Assembly: GCA_029858845.1 (NCBI GenBank)
Contig: JAOUEG010000034.1
Location: 1-11,655 of the forward strand
Direction of reading: 5' to 3'
Length of the DNA: 11,655 nt
Source: Chloroflexota bacterium
GTDB lineage: Bacteria; Chloroflexota; Limnocylindria; Limnocylindrales; CSP1-4
Part shown: positions 7,474 to 11,655 of the stretch, in pieces
How the letters are laid out: each line of letters begins with the position of its first letter
Numbering within the stretch: position 1 is the first letter of the stretch
Notes under the pieces: model-generated
Seen by the model: only the letters and a program-made list of their open reading frames with translations
Database searches by the model: none
Told to the model about the DNA's origin: nothing
Position numbers and translations under genes: made by a program

Positions 7474-8304
7474 ATGCTGCGCCGGCTGGACGCGGCCCTG
7501 TTCGATGACCGGTCCCCCAACCTGGACCGCTTCGGCGTCCTGTTCGTCCTGACCGTCATCGGGATCGCGCTGCTGGCTCTCGTCGACCAGCGGTCCGAGC
7601 GGGGACTCTGGACCGTCGCCAGCGTCATGATCCTGACCTGCTTCATCGGGGCCATGTTCATGCTCGCGATGCGCGCATCCGGGGTGCGGCGTGGCTGGCG
7701 GATCGCCGCGGACGTGGTCGTCGTCATCGGTGTGGCGCTCACCGTGGGGTTCTTCGTCCTCGGTCTCCTGACCGAGGTCGACCTGTCCGACTACCCGGCA
7801 CCGTACCGGCCGTCACCCGAAGCTTGGCTCTGGACGCTCATCGCGACCGTGCTGCCGGTCCTGATCGTCCGACGCCTGCTCCACCACCGCCATGTCACGT
7901 TGAGCACCCTGCTTGGTGCCATCTCCGCCTACCTCCTGATCGCGGTGGCCTTCGAGTTCCTGTTCATCACCCTGGACGCCTACCAGGACCCGCCGTTCTT
8001 CGGCCGTGTCGAACCGACCACGAGCTTCATGTACTTCAGCCTCACCACGATCACCACGCTCGGCTATGGCGACCTCGCCCCGGCAACCCCGCTGGGCCAG
8101 CTGCTTGCCGTCAGCGAAGCGGTCATCGGCCAGGTGTTCCTGGTCACGTTCGTAGCGATGGTCGTCGGCTTGATGGGGCAGCGACTGGGGGCGGCCGGGA
8201 TGGCGCCTGCGGAGGCGATGGCGCGATCCGTCGGCGGGCCGGACGTCGAGATGCCCGACCGACCAGATGGGAGTCCGCCGGCTGATCCCACCGGCCGACC
8301 TTGA
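7474..8304 (+). CDS. Potassium-channel-like protein with six membrane segments (Ion_trans_2-type pore)
   Basis: 276 residues from ATG 7474. Hydrophobic segments lie at about residues 20-37, 47-66, 78-99, 118-135 and 145-167, then a pore loop and a last segment at about 208-234. The pore loop contains TTITTLGYGD (191-200), whose TLGYGD is the potassium selectivity filter. The architecture is two C-terminal pore helices behind four extra helices. Segment 4 has only RRLLHHRH at its end and no regular arginine ladder, so voltage sensing is not supported. The C-terminal tail (after about 240) is short, hydrophilic and Pro/Asp/Gly-rich, with no RCK/TrkA domain. GGAGG at 7465-7469 supports ATG 7474 over the in-frame GTG at 7453. 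It probably conducts K+ across the cytoplasmic membrane; link to the suf genes is positional only. Confidence 0.85.
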   Translation: MLRRLDAALFDDRSPNLDRFGVLFVLTVIGIALLALVDQRSERGLWTVASVMILTCFIGAMFMLAMRASGVRRGWRIAADVVVVIGVALTVGFFVLGLLTEVDLSDYPAPYRPSPEAWLWTLIATVLPVLIVRRLLHHRHVTLSTLLGAISAYLLIAVAFEFLFITLDAYQDPPFFGRVEPTTSFMYFSLTTITTLGYGDLAPATPLGQLLAVSEAVIGQVFLVTFVAMVVGLMGQRLGAAGMAPAEAMARSVGGPDVEMPDRPDGSPPADPTGRP

Positions 8305-8321
8305 CCCGTGGATTGCGGGGG

Positions 8322-8355
8322 ATCACCGAATGCACCATCGGTGATATGGCGCCAT
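8322..8355. promoter_or_regulatory. Inverted repeat plus palindrome upstream of the response regulator gene
   Basis: ATCACCGA (8322-8329) and TCGGTGAT (8338-8345) form perfect 8-bp arms around an 8-base centre, directly followed by ATGGCGCCAT (8346-8355). They lie 75-108 bases before the response regulator ATG at 8430 and 17 bases after the channel stop. No T-tract follows. They may be an operator for the two-component genes or the 3' end structure of the channel mRNA. Confidence 0.4.
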
Positions 8356-8429
8356 CCTGTCGGCGTTTGCCTCACCGGACCCACCACATCGGAGGACCTG
8401 GCATCCGTATAGCGATCGGCCCCGGAGAG

Positions 8430-9065
8430 ATGATCCGGGTGGGGCTTGTGGACGACCACCCGGTCGTCCTGGCGTCGGTCGCCGCCGCGATCCAGGCGGA
8501 GCGCGATCTCGTCCTTCTGGGAGCCGCGGCCACGGAGTCCGACGCCCTCGTTCTGGCGCGGTCCGTCGACGTGCTCGTGTGCGACGTGCAGCTGGATGGT
8601 CGAGCCGAGGGCCTGCGGATCCTCGAGGCGCTGCATGATCCGGCCCGGATGGCAGTCGAGACACCACCGGCGGTCATCCTGTTGTCCGGCTTCGAGCAAC
8701 CGTCGCTGATGCGCGCCGCGATCGAACGCGGCGCGGCAGGGTTCCTGCCCAAGTCTGCCGAGCTGGCACAGGTCGTCGCCGCGATCCGGTCCGTCGCGAG
8801 CGGTGGCACGGCGTTCAGTGCCGCGGCGCTCCGGTCGACGCGCACTGCTCTGCGCCGCCCCTCGGATCGCGAGCTCCAGGTCATCGAGCGGGTGCGTGCG
8901 GGCTCCACGAATGCGGAGGTGGCCGTCGCACTCGGTCTCTCGGAGAAGACCGTCGAAAGCCACCTTCGGCGCCTGTTCGACCGCTACGGGCTGCTGTCGC
9001 GAACCGAGCTGGCCGTGCTCGCCATCGACGAGGACTGGGTCCCCACGCGTCGGGACGACCCATGA
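8430..9065 (+). CDS. NarL/LuxR-family response regulator
   Basis: 211 residues. The receiver domain (1-about 122) has the acidic pair D8-D9 in VGLVDDHPV, phosphoacceptor D52 in VLVCDVQLDG, S86 in VILLSGFEQ and K108 in GFLPKSA, so all phosphorylation residues are present. The C-terminal LuxR-type helix-turn-helix (about 143-200) reads RRPSDRELQVIERVRAGSTNAEVAVALGLSEKTVESHLRRLF across two segments, with the recognition helix near SEKTVESHL. ATG 8430 gives the standard N-terminus. The GGAGAG there touches the ATG and is too close to be ideal, whereas a stronger GGAGGA at 8391-8396 points to an in-frame ATC at 8403, which is an improbable start. The stop overlaps the kinase ATG (ATGA, 9062-9065). 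Targets unknown; the downstream pilin is a candidate. Confidence 0.92.
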   Translation: MIRVGLVDDHPVVLASVAAAIQAERDLVLLGAAATESDALVLARSVDVLVCDVQLDGRAEGLRILEALHDPARMAVETPPAVILLSGFEQPSLMRAAIERGAAGFLPKSAELAQVVAAIRSVASGGTAFSAAALRSTRTALRRPSDRELQVIERVRAGSTNAEVAVALGLSEKTVESHLRRLFDRYGLLSRTELAVLAIDEDWVPTRRDDP

Positions 9066-10405
9066 AGCCCCGCCCGACGTTGGTCGTCCTTGCCCTCGCC
9101 GGAGTGCTGCTCGGCGCCGTTGCCGCGGTCGTTCACGTCCGGGTGTTGAACGACCCGGGCGGCTCATCGCCCCAGTCACTGCTGCCGATCCTGGTGGTCG
9201 CAGCCGCCCTGTGCGTCGTCGGGCTCACGCTCCGCCGTCACCCGACCGTCGCCTGGCTGGCAACGGTGGCTGCCCTCACGATCGCGACGGTGGACCTCGC
9301 GTCGATGGCCCGCGCGTCCCGTTCGAGCATGGACGCCGAAGCCTGGCGCTGGCTGTCGGTCGCCCTCTGCGTCGGTGCCGTATTCGCCACCGGCGCCGCC
9401 GTTGCCTACGCCGCAGATCCGCGGCGCCGGATCGGACCGTGGGTGATGATCCTCGGCGCGATCGCGATCGCGGCCGTCGTGGGCGCAGGTGCCTGGGCGC
9501 TGGCCCGCGCCAGCGCCGTCTTCGCGGACCCGGCTGGGACGGAGCTCTTCCCGCTCGGCACCCTGAGCCTCGTCACCCGCGCGTTCCTGGTCTCGGTCGT
9601 CGGATTCGTGGCGCTGGGCCTCGTCGGGGACGGCCGGCCGGCTGCCCGGCGAGCCCGACGGCGGGTCGCCGTCCGATTCCCGGCGCCGGTGACCGCACGG
9701 CAACGCGCGGCGTACGTCCGGGCATGGGTGGAGGCCTTCGCCGACGAGCTGGCGCCGGGCAGGACGAGGGCGCGTCGTGCGGTCCTGTCCGAGCGGTCGA
9801 GACTCGCGCGCGATCTCCATGCTGAGGTCGTCCCGGCAGTTCGACGCGCCCTCGCGGAGGCCGAGCGGGACGGCTCGGCGGAGCGTCTGTCCACGGCGCT
9901 GCGGGACGTACTCCTGGAGGTGGATGCACTGGTCCAGTCCCAGCACGCGATCCAGCTCGAGATCGGCGGCCTCGTCCCGGCGCTCGAATGGCTGGCCGAG
10001 CGAGCCGAGGATCGGTCCGGCGTCCAGGTGACGATCGATGTCCTCGATGGGACTCCGGCCGGCCCGCGTCCGACTCGAGGTGACACCGAGGGCGGCGAGC
10101 GCCCGCCGTCGGAAGTCGCCGCGGCCGCGTTTCGCATCGCAGGGCTGGCGCTGGAGAACGTCGTTCGCCACGCACCCGGGGCCCACGTCCGGATCGATGC
10201 GATCGTCAGGCGGGATCGTGTCGATCTCGGGATCTCCGACGATGGGCCGGGGATCTCGGTCGAAGCGGCCCGGGCGGCCGAGAGCGCGGGACGCCGCGGC
10301 CTGGTCGACATGGATGCCGAGGCCGCAGCCTGCGGTGGTGCCCTGGCCGTGGAAAGTGCCGCCGCGGGGAGCGGAACGTCCATCCGGTTCAACTGGCCCG
10401 CCTGA
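9062..10405 (+). CDS. Membrane sensor histidine kinase, NarL-partner type (HisKA_3-like) with atypical H-box
   Basis: 447 residues. About six hydrophobic segments fill residues 7-190 (for example 7-27, 40-57, 62-82, 97-117, 125-148, 168-188), with no sizeable extracellular sensor domain. The dimerisation/phosphoacceptor region is ERSRLARDLHAEVVPAVRRAL with H253. HisKA_3 kinases normally have Asp or Glu right after His and Gln, Asn or similar at +5; here these are Ala254 and Pro258. The ATPase domain has the N-box ALENVVRHAPG (363-373, N366), DDGPGI (393-398) and a G-box GRRGLVDMDAEAAACGG (410-426). It overlaps the response regulator gene by four bases, so they are surely a pair. A bulky membrane region with no loop suggests sensing of a membrane or lipid-phase signal. 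Confidence 0.9.
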   Translation: MKPRPTLVVLALAGVLLGAVAAVVHVRVLNDPGGSSPQSLLPILVVAAALCVVGLTLRRHPTVAWLATVAALTIATVDLASMARASRSSMDAEAWRWLSVALCVGAVFATGAAVAYAADPRRRIGPWVMILGAIAIAAVVGAGAWALARASAVFADPAGTELFPLGTLSLVTRAFLVSVVGFVALGLVGDGRPAARRARRRVAVRFPAPVTARQRAAYVRAWVEAFADELAPGRTRARRAVLSERSRLARDLHAEVVPAVRRALAEAERDGSAERLSTALRDVLLEVDALVQSQHAIQLEIGGLVPALEWLAERAEDRSGVQVTIDVLDGTPAGPRPTRGDTEGGERPPSEVAAAAFRIAGLALENVVRHAPGAHVRIDAIVRRDRVDLGISDDGPGISVEAARAAESAGRRGLVDMDAEAAACGGALAVESAAAGSGTSIRFNWPA

Positions 10406-10435
10406 GCGCGCGCCTCGGTCTCGCTGCGCCGACGT

Positions 10436-10482
10436 TGCGGGACTTCCCGCATCCCCGGGCCCGCGGAACCCCGGATTCCGCG
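10436..10482. other. Two perfect hairpins in the leader region between the kinase and pilin genes
   Basis: The 160-base gap contains TGCGGGA (10436-10442) with TCCCGCA (10445-10451) around 2 bases, and CGCGGAA (10462-10468) with TTCCGCG (10476-10482) around 7 bases. They begin about 30 bases after the kinase stop. Either they end the RR-HK transcript (no T-run is seen) or they sit in the control region of the pilin gene 84 bases downstream. No clear promoter is visible in the GC-rich remainder. Confidence 0.4.
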
Positions 10483-10565
10483 CACCGCGGCCCGGCGCCG
10501 ATGCTCACGGTGCTCGACCGATCGGCCGGGCGCCGCCCCGGCAAGGGGTCCTCTCGGAGACGGAC

Positions 10566-10736
10566 ATGAAGACAGCACGTGCCCTGTGGTCCGCGATCAT
10601 CGGCGTTCGCGACGGTCAGGGGCTCGCGGAATACGCCCTCATCCTGGCCCTCATCGCGATCGTGGCCATCATCGCGCTCATCTTCCTGGGCGGGCAGATC
10701 AGCGAAATCCTTACGAAGGCCGGTGAGTCGATCTGA
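10566..10736 (+). CDS. Flp/Fap-type (type IVb) pilin
   Basis: A 56-residue protein with the Flp layout: a 17-residue charged leader (MKTARALWSAIIGVRDG), then QGLAEYALILALIAIVAIIA, a hydrophobic helix, and a short polar tail (GGQISEILTKAGESI). The prepilin processing motif fits G17 followed by Q18, with Glu at mature position 5 and Tyr at 6 (E22, Y23), as in Flp1-type pilins cut by a TadV/CpaA peptidase. The mature subunit would be about 39 residues and assemble into thin Tad pili. GGAG at 10556-10559 is six bases before ATG 10566, a good ribosome site. It stands alone: no tad/cpa assembly genes are in the window, and a strong terminator follows immediately, giving a probable monocistronic transcript. 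Confidence 0.93.
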   Translation: MKTARALWSAIIGVRDGQGLAEYALILALIAIVAIIALIFLGGQISEILTKAGESI

Positions 10737-10767
10737 CACGCCCCCCGGGCGGCGCCCGGGGGGCGTG
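10737..10767 (+). terminator. Strong GC hairpin terminator after the pilin gene
   Basis: Starting with the base after the pilin stop, a perfect 14-bp stem (CACGCCCCCCGGGC, 10737-10750, with its complement at 10754-10767) closes a 3-base loop. There is no downstream T-run, as is common in GC-rich bacteria. Because the hairpin is symmetrical it could also slow transcription arriving from the minus-strand side. Confidence 0.85.
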
Positions 10768-10914
10768 CCGTCAACGCCGGAGTGCCTCGACGAGGTCGGC
10801 TCACCATCTGGGCCGGCTTCGTCCGCGCGCCGCCCCTGCACCGGGCGGTGGACCCCGTCACGACAGCCGCCCCACCGAGTCGTGGAGACCAATCCAGCCA
10901 TCGAGCTCCGAGAC

Positions 10915-11655
10915 TCAGCCCGGAGCCAGCGCCCTCCAGGTCTCGACCGCCCACTGCCAGTCGGTTGGATCGTCGAATTCGATCCGGACGACTGCACCGG
11001 TGCCTCGGATCGCGGAGTACCCCTCGAGCACGCCGACCTCCACCGCCGTCGACGTGTCCGTCGTGAGCCTCGCTCGCCCGACCAGCTCGCCGGCGCGGTG
11101 GTTGAGTGCGTCCGGCCCGAGGTCCGTTGCGAACTGGTCCACGAACATCTGCGCCGGCATCGCGCCTCCACCGGCCATCCCTGTCCGCGTCGCCGCGAGC
11201 GTGACACTCCGGCCGGCGCCGCCGGCCCAGTACTCATCGGCCGACCGGCGTTCCGCGTACGAGCCGGGGATCTCGAGCGACCAACCCTCGTGCGTGATCC
11301 GAACCGGGTCACGCCGGTAGCCGACCGCCGGTGTCGGCTCGGGCTCCCGGCTGGCGCGCGCCGCGGCCTGGCGTGACATCGCGTCGTTGATCCCGCGAAA
11401 CGCACATATCTGGGCCCAGGCGTGCCACGGATAGTCGAGCGACGGCTCGTCCGGATAGGCGCGCGAGAGCAGTCGATGCACTTCGTCGAGGAGCGCCGCC
11501 TCGCCCTCGACCGCCGGTGCGCGCCAGCGGACATCCCGCCACATGAGCACCAGGGCGCGGTTCAGGAGGTACCGACCATCGGTCGCATCCGCCCACCACG
11601 GGGTGATGTCCAGGGCGACCCGTGGGTCGGCGATGGCGGCATCGAGCCAGGCGTC
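10915..11655 (-). CDS. Protein of unknown function, C-terminal 246 residues (5' end beyond window)
   Basis: The frame is open from the window edge at 11655 to a TGA at 10915-10917. A GTG at 11550 could start it, but the 35 codons upstream are in frame, stop-free and protein-like (AWLDAAIADPRVALDITPWW), so the gene most likely continues outside. I do not recognise the family. The first half is Trp-rich and probably helical (TPWWADATDGRYLLNRALV, LSRAYPDEPSLDYPWHAWA). The second half looks beta-rich (ITHEGWSLEIPGSY, GRSVTLAATRTG) and ends with VVRIEFDDPTDWQWAVETWRA. No signal peptide or membrane span is in the visible part, and there are no metal-site or catalytic motifs that I can name. It converges with the pilin gene across 178 bases that hold the pilin terminator. 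Confidence 0.7.
   Translation of the reverse strand, partial: DAWLDAAIADPRVALDITPWWADATDGRYLLNRALVLMWRDVRWRAPAVEGEAALLDEVHRLLSRAYPDEPSLDYPWHAWAQICAFRGINDAMSRQAAARASREPEPTPAVGYRRDPVRITHEGWSLEIPGSYAERRSADEYWAGGAGRSVTLAATRTGMAGGGAMPAQMFVDQFATDLGPDALNHRAGELVGRARLTTDTSTAVEVGVLEGYSAIRGTGAVVRIEFDDPTDWQWAVETWRALAPG

Noticed and set aside
8301..8429. Longer start for the response regulator at TTG 8301 or ATG 8346
   Set aside because: The extra residues do not resemble receiver-domain sequence and would cover the inverted repeats; ATG 8430 gives a standard N-terminus.
10768..10914. Possible extra gene, small RNA or minus-strand terminator in the gap after the pilin terminator
   Set aside because: I see only short imperfect GC hairpins (6-bp arms at 10830-10848 and 10859-10884) without T-runs, promoter pair or plausible small frame; such repeats are common by chance at this GC content.

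Overview
The window is GC-rich (roughly 70% by eye), densely coded, and reads as ordinary bacterial chromosome. I see no IS element, phage gene, integrase, CRISPR array, tRNA or rRNA. The gene set is an ECF sigma factor with a beta-propeller anti-sigma-like partner, DinB-fold proteins, a SUF operon led by an Rrf2 regulator, a RR-HK pair and a tiny Flp pilin. With the GC-rich codon use, this fits a Chloroflexota lineage (Limnocylindria-like) or, less likely, an Actinobacteriota. That taxonomic guess is an inference from gene content, not a database result.

Layout. (1) 1-1043, plus strand: the 3' end of a methylenetetrahydrofolate-reductase-like gene, then a DinB-family gene whose start lies in a small imperfect tandem duplication. 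(2) 1045-2828, plus: an ECF sigma factor and an overlapping membrane-anchored beta-propeller gene, preceded by a good ECF-type promoter. (3) 2836-4507, minus: a GT1 glycosyltransferase followed by a second DinB-family gene. (4) 4572-7375, plus: a sigma70-type promoter with an IscR-like 25-bp palindrome, then an Rrf2 regulator, sufC (4-bp overlap) and sufS. The scaffold genes sufB and sufD are absent. (5) 7474-8304, plus: a six-segment potassium-channel-like protein. (6) 8430-10405, plus: a NarL/LuxR-type response regulator and an overlapping histidine kinase with an unusual phosphoacceptor motif. (7) 10566-10767, plus: a 56-residue Flp/type IVb pilin with a strong hairpin terminator. (8) 10915-11655, minus: the C-terminal part of an unrecognised protein that leaves the window.

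The window contains three regulatory modules. The sigma/propeller pair looks like an autoregulated envelope-signal switch. The Rrf2-sufC-sufS operon looks like Fe-S homeostasis with feedback through the palindrome at its own promoter. The RR-HK pair lies directly upstream of the pilin and could control it, but that link rests on position only. I see no clearly new multigene system. The most informative signals are the IscR-type operator, the missing SUF scaffold genes, the ECF autoregulatory promoter and the altered kinase H-box.
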